Origin: Raffaelea ambrosiae
Lineage: Eukaryota > Ascomycota > Sordariomycetes > Ophiostomatales > Ophiostomataceae
Assembly: GCA_002778195.1 (NCBI GenBank)
Contig: PCDI01000005.1
Span: 1,021,075 to 1,085,074 of the forward strand
DNA: 64,000 nt
Reading direction: 5' to 3'
Position 1 is the first letter of the stretch. Every line of letters starts with the position of its first letter. Shown in pieces: positions 12,201 to 22,065 of this stretch. The translations under genes and the position numbers were made by a program. The notes below the pieces were generated by a model that worked only from the letters and a program-made list of their open reading frames with translations, made no database searches and was not told the DNA's origin.

Positions 12201-12413
12201 CTGCGTGACCCATTTGGCGAGGTGGCGGGCATGAGCTTTGCTGGGGAGCCCCCAGCGGCAAGTGACGAGCCGGAGCTGTTTTCGCCTCGCGAATCCATGT
12301 TCCCAAGGAATCCGTTCCTGCCGTTTGGACGGCCGGGACAGGTGGCCGACCCACGCAGTCCACCCACCAAGGGAGAGACGCCGATTGTGCGGTCAATTGA
12401 CGATTTAATCTAA
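9207..12413 (+). CDS. msg5: MSG5-type dual-specificity MAP kinase phosphatase
   Basis: A single exon encodes 1068 residues. The dual-specificity phosphatase domain is split: its first half (GPIAIYGDNVFLYLEP to NVAREVRNPF, about residues 390-427) is separated from the second (YIHIPWDHN onward, about 597) by some 170 low-complexity residues. The signature HCQQGASRS places the catalytic Cys at 633 and the phosphate-binding Arg at 639; Asp603 in PWDHN is the likely general acid. The domain ends near residue 690. The long N-terminal and C-terminal Ser/Pro-rich arms are expected to carry MAPK docking and phosphorylation sites. The known role of yeast Msg5 and fungal Pmp1 is to dephosphorylate cell-wall and pheromone MAP kinases. 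The start is chosen because MPSAAARRLYEDQIP follows a CT-rich leader and has no better upstream ATG. Confidence 0.93.
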   Translation: MPSAAARRLYEDQIPSFMSVFDLGAEAMDDQSTVTVVDPKIIGLSGPNFDGKLPHHSSAAATLLQPAAGAAAAPHSLPIDPSHRHNDSTSTQASESADSSPTTTMSCTDSSSLSDPSPSSSPDSPINLIPLASFPGPSFGPIPTLSVGLSSPQAELPPSTGFPMSVPSAGVTSAAPFASGFPSGLSSGMSSLSVKDPNQTQERPVTSPSPRRARNMKGLSIQPPFVSPTLSSSSLVSEPSSPSFIKPQIPAMRRKPSQLSLKTSTHDLIKATTLEMPQSPSLAMPPILQRRALKHSTSSPHMLSSLKSSTFGPAGGMTIPTVLERNESGLSEFLRPSRPTRAATGFDSTILEEESPIRTQIANRAAFEFEPYHEHENNEDQKTPGYPDGPIAIYGDNVFLYLEPTAEEASRFDVVFNVAREVRNPFRALAPSHSSASASASAGPSTEQQPQRRPEPKLAPIQVPKLQPILEPVLEPVQEPISEPEAVLEPKQFWEPAEQQTASLPTLQVVEHVEEQPATAAGPELSAVAEQTTTSSASNRLSFPPSTFCPPPALSSNPPSLPPLALSTANATAHDATIDESTPTTPKASIPLKEPEYIHIPWDHNTDIGRDLMTLCETIEKKTKEGKKVLIHCQQGASRSASLIIAYGMYQNPDLTVNDAYYAAQAKSKWISPNMRLMYCLQDFQKEVSKKKALATFSNNHPRPSRSPTKHRATLSADAIDVSPTKEPLSAPLMPDESSTGGNGASRSLSPDGSPMTRPRGNSTPSSREAVSPGPSSAPSSLSWSSEKEDEEDKQKFGRFPDLPAILRPPPAEEEKPSQPPPSIVKRPDSGFAPATGNSSLGSLGASLGSLDAMMKPPPSPGFAAHRFGEFPNGSGGLGNTSSINRINRINTTFNSRVAPLSISSFALFSPGLPPPSSANGTGLDSLLSPTFGPAPSLDHGIDAAMTDSAATVGDSTRTTTLEFNSDKIHERTIPVRHAFPIEDTLMSPRAETMTNNPLRDPFGEVAGMSFAGEPPAASDEPELFSPRESMFPRNPFLPFGRPGQVADPRSPPTKGETPIVRSIDDLI

Positions 12414-13804
12414 CGAATGGACTTTCGGCGTTTTACCTTTTTTTTTTCAACTTTTTTCATTCGCATTTGCTGCTCTTTGCATGCACGGCGAGAACAAACA
12501 AATCCATACCACGATCAGAAAGTAGCCAGTCTTGAAGCAGGGTTGTCTTCAATGGGATTAAAAACGAACCAACCACACAAACACACTATATCTATTTGGA
12601 TTTCCATCATATTTGGGCTGGCTCTGGGCAGAAACCGAAGCCAAATGCTGCGCCTTATAACTGCACTTTGATTTTCCGGCGCGATGTGGTGGAGCGGACA
12701 GACTCGATTTTTAGCTACTGCTTGCGGCATGCTCGGGACTGGCGTGTGTGCCGTCTTTTTCTGTCTTGGTACAGCTCCTATATATATCTCTGCGCGGCTT
12801 TGGTGTTACAGTCTTTGGTTACGAACGTTTTATCTGGGAAGCATGATCATCGGCGACTCAAGGCTAGGACAGGGAAGGCTTTAGTGCTAACGGAACTCAT
12901 TCATATTCATATATTCACATATATATACATGTATGTAACGGAAATGAAAAAGAGGATTTTGAATCCTAGAGGCGAACGGATTATTACTGTGATGATTGTA
13001 CGAATGACGTAGAGTTAGACCGTGTTGAACTGAGCAGCTTTCGAGCGTATTGAATTTTCCCAGCCAAGCAGATGAAGTCTAAATAAGCGTGCAGTGGGAA
13101 ATCGAGCTTGTTTGGTCTTGCTCGGGCTGCGCAAATCAACAGTGTGCAAGTCGGCGGCGGCAAAGCCGCTAGGCAGACTTTTGGTGGCCGGTGAGTCAAG
13201 GGCGAACCAATCGCTAAGGTACAGCCAAGCGCAGAGACAGCCGTTCATTTTTGCCAGCCCCGCCGCATTAGCTCCCCCACTCTGTTCTGCATCCTACCAT
13301 AGTCTTAGAGAGAAGGCACGTCTGCCACGAGGCAAGGCAGCATTGAAAAAAAAGGCAACTACCCTCAAAAACAACCGAAAGAGAGAGGCAACCCCCACCC
13401 CAGGGTCCGACCGTATATGAAAGTAGAGTTGAGGCCAGGCCCCCCCTTTTCTTTCTCGCCAATATACAAGGAGGAGTTCCACCCATCCCATGAAGGCACT
13501 TTCTTTTGCTACTACCCTACACTCGTTCAACTGTCGTCGGCAAACGCCGTGCCCAGGGCGCCGTCTTCTTGTTCCGAGACGACCGTCACCACCGTCGCCT
13601 TCTTTTTTCGCTGTTCCGTCGAGGCTGTTCACAACCACCGCGCCCCTTCCAAAGACGAATAGCAGCCATCCAAACAGGAGGACGTGCCCGTTCAGCAAGA
13701 ACAGCACAAAGGTGTTATTGTCCAACAAACAGATACGCAAGGCGAGCAGCAGCAGCGGCGGCGGCGGCGGCATACGTTCTTCGTCCAACGGGAAACCACA
13801 AGCA

Positions 13805-13840
<36 letters not shown>

Positions 13841-13867
13841 GCAGAAGCAGCCAAAGCCGCACCGACC
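12414..13867. other. Intergenic: phosphatase 3' region and tpt1 promoter/leader
   Basis: The first part is AT-rich 3' flank. The second part is the tpt1 promoter and probable leader. An ATG at 13490 is in frame with tpt1 but the intervening 126 codons are Arg/Ser/Ala-rich and end in a CAG-type repeat (about 13800-13855), so they are treated as leader. No other gene was seen. Confidence 0.55.
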
Positions 13868-15145
13868 ATGGACGATTACGACCATGCCGAAGCCCTGGCC
13901 TCCCGGTTCCAGGACCGTCTGGCCGTAGGGCGCGGCGTTGGAGGGCGCGGTGGCCGAGGGCGCGGCGGCGGCGGCGGTGGGGGCCGCCACCGCCCATCCC
14001 AAGGAGCGGCCGCGGGTGACCGCACCGTCCAGGTCAGCAAGGCGCTCTCGAAACTGCTCCGGCACCGGGCCGGCCTGGCGGGGATCCCGATGGACGCGGA
14101 GGGGTATGCGCCGCTGGACCAGGTGCTGCGGTGGGGGCCGATCCAGTCGCTCGGGGTGACGGTGGCCGAGGTGCGCGCGGTGGTCGAGACGAACGAGAAG
14201 CAGAGGTTTGCTCTCCGGCCTCGGTCTTTGTCCCCAGACGAGCGAAGCGAGGACCCCAACACAGGCGAGCGAAGCGAGGACCCCAAAAAAGAGCGAAGCG
14301 AGGACACCAAAAAAGAGCAAAGCGAGAACCCCCAAAAAGAGCAAAGCGAGAACCCAACCGAGGAGGCGTCGGGTTGGGAGATCCGGGCCAACCAGGGCCA
14401 CAGCATCCCGCTGGCGAGCGACGGCGGGCTGCTGACGCCCATTGCGGACGCGGCGACGGCGCCGGCGGTGGTGTGCCACGGGACGTTTCTGGCGTTCTGG
14501 CCGCAGATCGAGGCGGCGGGCGGGCTGCGGCCGATGAGCCGGAACCATGTGCACTTTGGGTGCTTGGCGGGGAGCCCAGCAGACGAAGCCGGGGACGAGC
14601 CGGCAGCGGCAGTGGCAGCGGCAGCGGCAGCGGTCGAGGCGTCGGCGCGGAACCCGCGGACCAGCGTGACGATTCCGGGCCTGCGCAAGACGGCGCAGGT
14701 GCTGGTGTATGTGGACGTGCGGCGGGCGCTGCGGGAGGCGCCGGAGAGTCTGCGGTGGTGGCGGTCGGCCAACGGGGTGGTGTTGTCGGAAGGGGGGGTC
14801 TTTGGAGGAGGCGGAGGAAAAGAAAAAGAAACAAAAGAAGCGACGTCCGGAGGAGACGGAGGGGAGAAGAAAGAAGCGACGTCCAAAGGAGACGGACAAG
14901 GGGAGCAAACCTTGCCCGTGGTCCCTACCCGGTTCTTCCAGAAAGTGGTGACGACGGACGCGGCCAAGTCGCAGCTCCTGGCGGCCGGGGTGGCGATGCA
15001 GGACCTGCCGTTGACGCTGTGGCAGGACGGACAGCGCGTGGGCGAGGTGCCGGCGGCGGCGCTTGCGCGGGCCCGGCCGCCGCCCAACCAGCGAGGGGTC
15101 GTCCGGCGGGCCCACGAGAAGGAGAAGCGCGGGGGCAAGGCATAG
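13868..15145 (+). CDS. tpt1: tRNA 2'-phosphotransferase (Tpt1/KptA family)
   Basis: The enzyme removes the splice-junction 2'-phosphate from ligated tRNA using NAD+. From ATG 13868 it has 425 residues. Family motifs appear in order: VSKALSKLLRHRAG (about 55), IRANQGHS (about 172), CHGTFLAFWPQI (about 203), GLRPMSRNHVHF (about 219) and TSVTIPGLRKTAQVLVYVDV (about 266). The start is chosen because MDDYDHAEALASRFQ followed by a Gly/Arg-rich stretch and then the domain is typical of fungal Tpt1, and the ATG context is good (ACCATGG). An in-frame upstream ATG at 13490 would add 126 low-complexity residues that could act as an organelle signal. Two repeat insertions sit in the domain: five ERSEDPKK-like units (14240-14362) and a Gly/Lys-rich one near 14800-14915. 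Confidence 0.93.
   Translation: MDDYDHAEALASRFQDRLAVGRGVGGRGGRGRGGGGGGGRHRPSQGAAAGDRTVQVSKALSKLLRHRAGLAGIPMDAEGYAPLDQVLRWGPIQSLGVTVAEVRAVVETNEKQRFALRPRSLSPDERSEDPNTGERSEDPKKERSEDTKKEQSENPQKEQSENPTEEASGWEIRANQGHSIPLASDGGLLTPIADAATAPAVVCHGTFLAFWPQIEAAGGLRPMSRNHVHFGCLAGSPADEAGDEPAAAVAAAAAAVEASARNPRTSVTIPGLRKTAQVLVYVDVRRALREAPESLRWWRSANGVVLSEGGVFGGGGGKEKETKEATSGGDGGEKKEATSKGDGQGEQTLPVVPTRFFQKVVTTDAAKSQLLAAGVAMQDLPLTLWQDGQRVGEVPAAALARARPPPNQRGVVRRAHEKEKRGGKA
14240..14362 (+). repeat. In-frame tandem repeat inside tpt1 (five units)
   Basis: Units of 27, 24, 24, 24 and 24 bases encode ERSEDPNTG, ERSEDPKK, ERSEDTKK, EQSENPQK and EQSENPTE. The length keeps the frame. The repeat lies between the KQRFAL strand and the WEIRANQGHS motif, which are normally close together in this enzyme. 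Confidence 0.92.
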
Positions 15146-15414
15146 GACCAATGGGTGACGCTCACAATAGATGGGATGTTTGAGGGATGTTTGATTTGTT
15201 TTTCGATTTGTTTTCTTTGATTCGCTTGTCATAGGCAGCCCAAAAAAAAAGTGTACATGCAGCTATAGATTACGTGAATATTCGATCTCGGCCATGCGAA
15301 ACGAGACTGTTCCAGAAGAAGAAAAACAAAAAAAAAAACATCATCCCAAAGGTATCATCCGACAGAACGGGCTCTCCTGCAACTCTCCCTCTCTCTCTCT
15401 CTTCTCCCCCTCGC

Positions 15415-15646
15415 CTACAAGTAGTTCAGCTCCGGATTGGCGCGGAAGTTGCACCGGCACCGGCACTCGGGCACCGGACACTCGGCATGCCGCGCAAACC
15501 ACTGCTGGGCATGGTCCAGGTGCAGCACGTGGTCGCACTGCAGACAGAAGGTCGGGAACCGTGCGGCCAGCGACTCTCCGTCTGCGGCGGCGGAGAAGGA
15601 GGAGGATTTTTTGTTGTTGCCGCTGCTGCTGCCGCCGCCATCGCCG

Positions 15647-15681
<35 letters not shown>

Positions 15682-18600
15682 CCCTGCGCCTCCTCCTCCG
15701 CCTAGCAGCTGGTGCTGGTCCGACCGCACCAGGCCGACGACCTCGAGACAGACGACACACCGCGGCAGGTGGCGCTTGCAGTTGGGACAGCTCACGCCCG
15801 CCATGGCCAGCTTCGTCGGCAGGCTGTGGTCCGCCCGGCCCGCCTTGCTGGCCTTGCCCTTGGCGCCCGGTCCTGCTGCTGCCCCTCCCGGTCCTCCCGG
15901 CCCTCCCGGCCCCCCGGACGGCCCCCCCCCGGACGGCCCTCCACCTGCGTCCATCATGCCTCCTCCCCCTCCTCCTCCTCCTCCTCCTCCTCCTCNTCCT
16001 CCTCCCCCCCCCGCCATGGGCCCCAGCATCGGCGCCAGCCGCGTCTGGGCATCGCAGTAGACACAGCGCAGGGCAATCTGCCGCGCCGGCGGCTCCAGCT
16101 TGGGCCGGCCGTCGCCGCCCAGCACCGCGCCCGACGCGCCCTTGCTCCGCTTCGTGCTCTCGACCTCGAACTTGGCCCGCTGGAAGAAGGCGCGGTGGCG
16201 CTGCAGGTAGGCGCGGTAGGCGTTGCGCCACGCCGTGCAGCGGTAGTCGTCCAGGTACCGCGGCGCCGCCATGCCCAGCGCCAGCGCGGCCGTCTGCACG
16301 TCGTGGAACTTGTCCACGTACCGGGCCATAATGTCCACGGCCGCGTCGCCCAGCCCGCTCAGCACGATGCCCTCCACGTCGCCCGTCGCGATCGCCGTCG
16401 CCAGCGTCGCCCGCAGCCAGCGCGTCAGCTGCGCGTCGTCAAACGTGCGCACCGCCACAAACACCCGCTCGCGCAGCGGCAGGCTCGTCTGGTGCGCAAT
16501 CGTCGTCCAGTCGCCCGTGGCAATCAGCGACGAGATCGCCCGCAGGTACGGGTCCGTCTTGGACGCCAGCCCCTGGTCAAAGTCGAGCGGGCCGTGCACC
16601 GCTCCGTCCTGGTCCGGGCCCGCGTCCGGGTCCCGGCCCTGGTCCCGGGCCTCCTGGTCGTCCCGTCGTCCCATCAGCTGCAGGGCCAGCGACACAAACA
16701 GCAGCTCCGGGTGCGCCCGGCTCGCCCGCTGCAGGATCTGCACCGCCTGCTTGCGGTCGCCGCGGAACAGCGCCTGCGCCGCCGCCATCGTGTGGAACGA
16801 CGTCGTGCGCTCGTCCCCGCCCACGGCGGCCACCTGCTGCAGAAACGCGCTCTCCTCGTCCGCCGCCGGCCGGCCCCAGCCGCACATGTCCAGGCACAGC
16901 TGCCGGTGGTGCGGCTTGCTCGTCTCCACGACGACGCCGTCGTACGGCGCCAGGCCGCGCCGCCGGCAGAGGGACGCGATGGTGCGCTGCCAGTCGGCCG
17001 GCTCCGGGAAGGTGCTGGCCAGGCCCTCCGAGGCGATGACGCGCGTGTCGCGCTTGACGCCCAGGTCCTCCAGCCAGATGCTGGCCACGCCCAGGTACGA
17101 CAGATCGAGGTTGTGCGCCGTCATGCCGCGGCTGCTGGCCGCCTCTTCGGCGTCGCCGATCCAGCCCCAGAGACTGCGCAGCCACGGGTCGTCTGCCACT
17201 ATGGCCTGGTTGCGCGCGCAGTGGAACAGATAGCGCTCTTTGGCGCGCAGCAGCATCACGTGGTCCAGCACCGCCTGCGCATCCGGCGGGAACCCCTGGC
17301 GCGACAGCGTCGAGCTCAGCAGCCGCTCGTGGAGCTCCTGGCTGGTCAGCGGCCGGTCGGCCGACGACAGGGATGCCAGCGACGCCGTGGAGTCGGCGAG
17401 ATCGGCCCCCGTTCCCTTCTTGGACGCCGTGGTCGCCGCCGCCGCCGCAGCAGCGGTATTATTAGTCATAGTAGTAGTAGCATTTGCTGTTGAAATTGCC
17501 GCTGTTGCCGTTGTCGCCGTTGTTGCCGTTGTTGTTGTCGTTGTGGCGGTTGTTGCTGTTCCCTGCCGTGGCCGGAGGTGCTTCTTGGCATAGGCACGCA
17601 GGATGTCGAGCTTCTTTGCCACCGTCATGGCCTCGGCGTACTCTTTGGGCAGCTTGGGCCGCTTGGCCAGGTCGGCTGCCGCCGCGTCCATTTGCTGTGC
17701 CCGGCTCTGCTGCGCCTTCTGTGTCGCTGTCTCGATCTCGCCGGCATCGGCAGCAAAAATGGGAATGTCCGAAAGCGCCTCTTCGAGGGCGACCGGCCCC
17801 AGGATCTCGGCCGCCTGGTTGATCTCCAGCTGCATCATGCTGTGATACGAGGTTCCCTCTGGTTGTGTTAGCCGAAAAGGCAGTCCCTGCCAGGAGGACG
17901 CATACGACAAAAAACTGGGAAGTACCCACCCTCCATGCCCCTGTACGGGGCCTGCCATGGAATCAGCTTGAACGGATACGTCGTCGTAAACGACGGCTTC
18001 TCCAGAATGTCAAAGCTGCCGTTGGCCCGCAGCGCCAGCACCCGCGGCCGCAGCGCCGGCGACCCGATCGTGACCCAGTCAAACGACACGATCCGCTCGC
18101 TGCGGTGCCGCGGGTCGGAGAACTGGTTGTCCATCTCGTTGGACCGCCGCACCTCCAGCAGCTCCGGACTGCGCTCCGCCATCATCTCCGGCGGGCAGTA
18201 CTCGTGCTTCATCTCGTACACCTTGAGCTGGCCCGCGCCCGACAGCACGCCCAGCATGCCCCGGTGGTCCCGGCAGTACCGCAGCGACCGGATCACCGAC
18301 CCTTTGCTCTCGCTGATGGCCTGCTCCGACTCGGAGGCCACGGCCCGGTCCAGCCGCAGCGCACCGCCCCAGGGCAGGTCGTCCAGGTCCACCGCGTCGA
18401 GATACTGCGGCGATGCCAGCGTGCGGCTCCCCGCCCGGCGATCCCAGATCATGATGCCCGGGTGGTCGAGCGCGGACGAGGCAAAGTAGTTTTGGTCGGC
18501 GTAGTCGATGGCGAGGTTGTTGTTGCACCGTGTCTGGAAGCTGGGTGTTTGCGCGCTCGGGTCTGTGTGTGTGTGTGAGCGCGAGAGGAGGCAACAAACG

Positions 18601-19282
18601 GAAGTCCAGCGCATCACCTACCTCGCAGATCGTGAATCCGCAGACCCTGCCCTTTGATCCCGACCACCAGCGTGTTCGGATTGTCCTCAAAGAACCGGAC
18701 ACTCGACACCGACACGCTCGGCTCGCGCAGATCCATCGGGTCGCCAAAGGGCTCCATGTCCTGCGGAAATCCCGGCGGAGGCGTAGCCGCACCAGCCGCA
18801 CCAGCCGCACCAGCCGCACCACCACTGCCTCCATTGCTGTGTCCTCCACCTTCTGGCACCGGATTCGCCGTCGTCGACAGCCGGTTCACGTCCCAGATAT
18901 ACAGACAGCGGTCGCTCCGCACACGGTCCAGGCCGACCGCCAGCAGGTTGGACGTGCTGAAAGCAACGGCCTGGCACGTGCGCGACATTTTGAGGTTCAG
19001 CTCCAGATACGCATTGGAGTTGTCGTCGATCTTGAGCAGGTTGACCACGCCCGTCGGCGTGCCCACGGCCACCAGCCCCGGGATGCGCGGCGACCAGTCA
19101 AATGTCGTCAGGGTCGGGAAGTCCTCGTGCTTGGACACGTTGCGGTACTCGAACCGGCCCGTCTTGGCATACCCCGTCGGCTCGTACAGCTGCACGATGC
19201 GGTGCTGCAGGTTGATGTGCAGGAACGAGTCGACCGCCTCGTTGGGCGACCACCGCACGAGACCGGTCTCTGGGCCGTCCAT
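15415..19282 (-). CDS. sea4: SEA complex / GATOR2 subunit Sea4 (Mios)
   Basis: Three exons, 19282-18622, 18562-17930 and 17858-15415, join in phase to give 1245 residues. The introns are 59 and 71 bases (GTAGGT...CACAG and GTGGGT...CCAG). The N-terminal half is the WD-repeat propeller that starts GLVRWSP and includes FLHINLQHRIVQLYEPTG. The C-terminal 210 residues hold the zinc ribbon/RING-like region: CVYC near 1031, CPNC, CVVC, then CLQCDHVLHLDHAQQWF and CPVPECRC at the end. Known role: a vacuolar-membrane complex that relays amino-acid supply to TORC1. Two long Gly tracts interrupt the zinc region; the first (about 15960-16015) contains the one ambiguous base at 15996, so the exact length there is uncertain. 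The gene converges on tpt1. Confidence 0.94.
15961..16012. repeat. CTC/CCT microsatellite with an ambiguous base
   Basis: A run of TCC units codes for poly-Gly on the minus strand in sea4. The N at 15996 marks an unresolved position in the repeat. Confidence 0.9.
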
Positions 19283-19792
19283 AGCAGAGGAAGAATAATA
19301 AACGAGAAGGAGGGGTGGGAAGAGCGGCCACCCCCAATGAGGCAGGGCTCGTCCGAGATCAATCAGAGCTCCTCTTGTTGGCCAATCGTCCCAGGGTCTT
19401 CATGGGAGGGGGGTTGCAGTTGGTACACCTTTTCCCTGTTTCGAGACGTTGGGGGTGTTTTTGATAATCAGCACTTTGAATCCTCAGCCCGGAGCCATCT
19501 AGAAAGAGCGCTCGGAATCTGTATAGAACGTTGTGCTGGTGGCCCCATCATTCTCCCTGACGGAGCTTTATCACTGGTTGAAGCTCCAAAGTGGGAGCTG
19601 ACGTCGTGAGATCAAAGTGGTTGGTCCATGCTATCACGTGATCAACCTACTACGATAAGCTGATAAACTTTTTTTTTTTTTTGGATCTGGAGCGGCAGAA
19701 AAAAAGTTGGGAGTTGTAGGCTTTTCTTGTTCGTGGGAAAACCCTTGCTTGTACAAAACTCGATCCGAAATACAGATCCCGACATTCCGACA
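19283..19792. promoter_or_regulatory. Divergent promoter between sea4 and efg1
   Basis: These 510 bases separate two divergent start codons. The stretch contains ATCACGTGAT at 19633-19642, a perfect 10-base palindrome with a CACGTG E-box core, a TGACGT element near 19600 and a poly-T tract just before the efg1 side. The sites are seen; their use is inferred. Confidence 0.6.
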
Positions 19793-20804
19793 ATGGGCGA
19801 AAAAAGGAGATTACAGTCTGGTGATGACCAGTACGGGGGGTCTGCCAAGCGATATAAGGGCGGCAAGAACAACGGCAACGGCTACGAGAACGAAGGAAGA
19901 CCATGGCAAGCAAAGAAGCAGCAGGACAGCAGCTTCGGCCAGGAGACGGCCTCCAGTGCTGCGGCCAAGAAGCGCGTCCGTGCGATTGAGCGAGCTCTGC
20001 AACGAGGAGCAGGCACTATGCCGAACAGGGTGCGGGATGAGCTGGAGCGGGAGCTGGACAGTCTGAAGAACTGGATCGAGGGCCGACAACAGAAGAAGGA
20101 GCGGTCGCGCATGATCAAGAAGTACCACATGATACGGTTTTTCGGTAAGAACACGTTCTTCTCTCCCTCTTCTGTTTCCTCTTTCTACAAAGCACTGACC
20201 ATGGCTCCCAGAACGCAAAAAGGCGGTTCGGCTCGAAAAGCAGCTGAAGCGACGGCTGGCCGAGACAGACGATCCCGCAGAGCGCGCCCGGCTCGAGGCG
20301 GACTTGCACATTGCCGAGATCGACCAGCTCTACGCTGCCTTCTTCCCGTTCATGGAGCCGTACGTGAGCCTGTACCCGAAGGCGGAGCAGGGCGAGGAAG
20401 ACAAAAAAACAAAGGAGAAGGAGACGAAGAAGAAGGCTGGCAAGAAAGACAAGAAGAAGAGCAAGGAGCAGCAGCAGCAGGAGGACGACGAGGAACAAGA
20501 GAGGATGGCCAGCTCCGCGGCACAGGCCCTGCATGCGCCACGGCCGCCGCTCTGGACCGTGGTCGAGACCACGCTGCTCGAGGGCGGCATCTCCGCGCTC
20601 GAGAGGCTGCGCGACCGGCGGCCGCCGAGAAAAGAAGAAACGAGCAGCAAGACAGAAGGGGACGAGGAGACAGCCGACAAGGCACCGGGCAAGAGGACAA
20701 AGAGCAAGGGCGACAAATTTGCCAGCAAGCGGGCTTCGAACCGGGCCGCGCAAGAAGAGGACGACGACGACGATGGAGACAATTTCTTGGAGGATGGCGA
20801 ATGA
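19793..20804 (+). CDS. efg1: rRNA-processing protein Efg1
   Basis: Two exons (19793-20144 and 20212-20804; 67-base intron GTAAGA...CCCAG) join in phase for 314 residues. The N-terminus is basic and disordered (MGEKRRLQSGDDQYGG). The Efg1 domain runs from KKRVRAIERALQR through WIEGRQQKKERSRMIKKYHMIRFF, crosses the intron into ERKKAVRLEKQLKRRL, and ends at IDQLYAAFFPFMEPYVSLYP. Helices here look like coiled coil. The tail is a highly charged Lys/Glu and Asp-rich region. Yeast Efg1 is a nucleolar factor needed for early 18S rRNA maturation. ATG 19793 is preferred to a possible upstream start at 19727 because the conserved MGEKR-type beginning lies here. It is transcribed divergently from sea4. 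Confidence 0.92.
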
Positions 20805-22065
20805 TGGCCGCAGACAACCAGGATGGGAATGTAGGATGGGCCGTGATGGAGACACAGCCATGGATAGTCGTGGAATGGTGTCGAACTGCGCGGGACAAGA
20901 AAAAAAGGCCCAACGAGGAAGGCGTCCGCATACACACAGCATTTGTTTTTGTTTTGCCTTGGAACACCCCCAACTAGTGCTGTATGTTGTCAGCTGTGCA
21001 TGTGTGGGAGGGCTTTGCATGGACGCCGGCAAAATGACAGCACATCTCGCATATAGGATAACCAGAGGCAAGAATCAAAAAGCAAAAAAAAAAAAAAAAT
21101 CCGAACGAAAGCACTCGTATATCGGCCTGCTGGCCTGCAGCTAGTCGCCGGCCTCGTCGTTCCTTGTCTTCCTAGTCGCGCAAGCGAGCCGTTAGTTCCC
21201 TGCCGCTTTCTGTGTTGGCTGCTTTTAGGACCAGTAGGCCTCAATGCGCCCACCCCAACCCTCCATGCTATCCCGCGGCTCTGACTGGTCCATGAACAGG
21301 TAACCTAGGCGGCTTTTGTACCAGTCCTTGGTTGGGGGGCACGCTGGGGTACCCTTGGTCTGCACTTGGGCGCACTTGAGCGCACTGAGGCAGCCTTGTG
21401 TGGTGTCTCTGGGTTAGCCTAGGTTCCCTACCGCTTTCTGTATTAGCTGCTTTTAAGACCAGTAGGCCTCAGTGCGCCCGCCCCAACCCTCCACGCTATC
21501 CCGCGGCTCTGACTGGCCCATGAACAGGTAACCTAGGCGGCTTTTGTACCAGTCCTTGGTTGGGGGGCACGCTGGGGTACCCTTGGTCTGCACTTGGGCG
21601 CACTTGGGCGCACTTGGGCAGCCTTGTGTGGTGTCTCTAGGTTAGCCTAGCTAGCCCAAGCTTCCTTCCCGTTCTTGACACACCACCCGAGTCGCGCCTC
21701 CCCAGACAATTCGCTTGTCTTGCTAGTCGTTCCTTCTCTCTTTGGATCTCTTTGGACAGTCTCTGTTTTTTTTTTTTCGCGTTCTTTCTGCATTCTCGGT
21801 TCGCATAGTTGGCGAATGCCACTTTCTTTTTTGTATTTAAGTCGTCTCCATCTTCAATCTCTCGAATATTTAAATTTTTTGCCAACAATTCATGATTCAC
21901 CTCCTTCATCTCAACTCACCACTGTTAGTCCACTTTGTCGCACTTAGTTACAATTCTAGCCGCCCCCGCTCAGCCTTACTTCTGTCTCTCTCTCTCTCTC
22001 TCCCAAATCGCCGACCACGCTTTTTGTTCTTTCTACTCCCCTCGCACTGCATCTGCATGCCAAGC
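20805..22065. other. Intergenic with tandem duplication and CT-rich leader
   Basis: About 390 bases of efg1 3' flank with an A run near 21087 are followed by a 228-base tandem duplication (21195-21650). Then comes a CT-rich stretch from 21660 that looks like the promoter and leader of the gene at 22066. No gene was seen. Confidence 0.6.
21195..21650. repeat. 228-base tandem duplication with transition-type differences
   Basis: Copy 1 is 21195-21422 and copy 2 is 21423-21650; the offset is 228 at both the GTTCCC start and the GGTTGGGGGG block. Reading side by side, about a dozen substitutions are visible and all but one are C/T or G/A. Both copies carry A/T at some of the sites. Confidence 0.9.

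Noticed and set aside
13490..13867. Upstream in-frame start for tpt1
   Set aside because: The added 126 residues are low complexity with a CAG repeat; the ATG at 13868 matches the start of fungal Tpt1 better. Kept only as an alternative.
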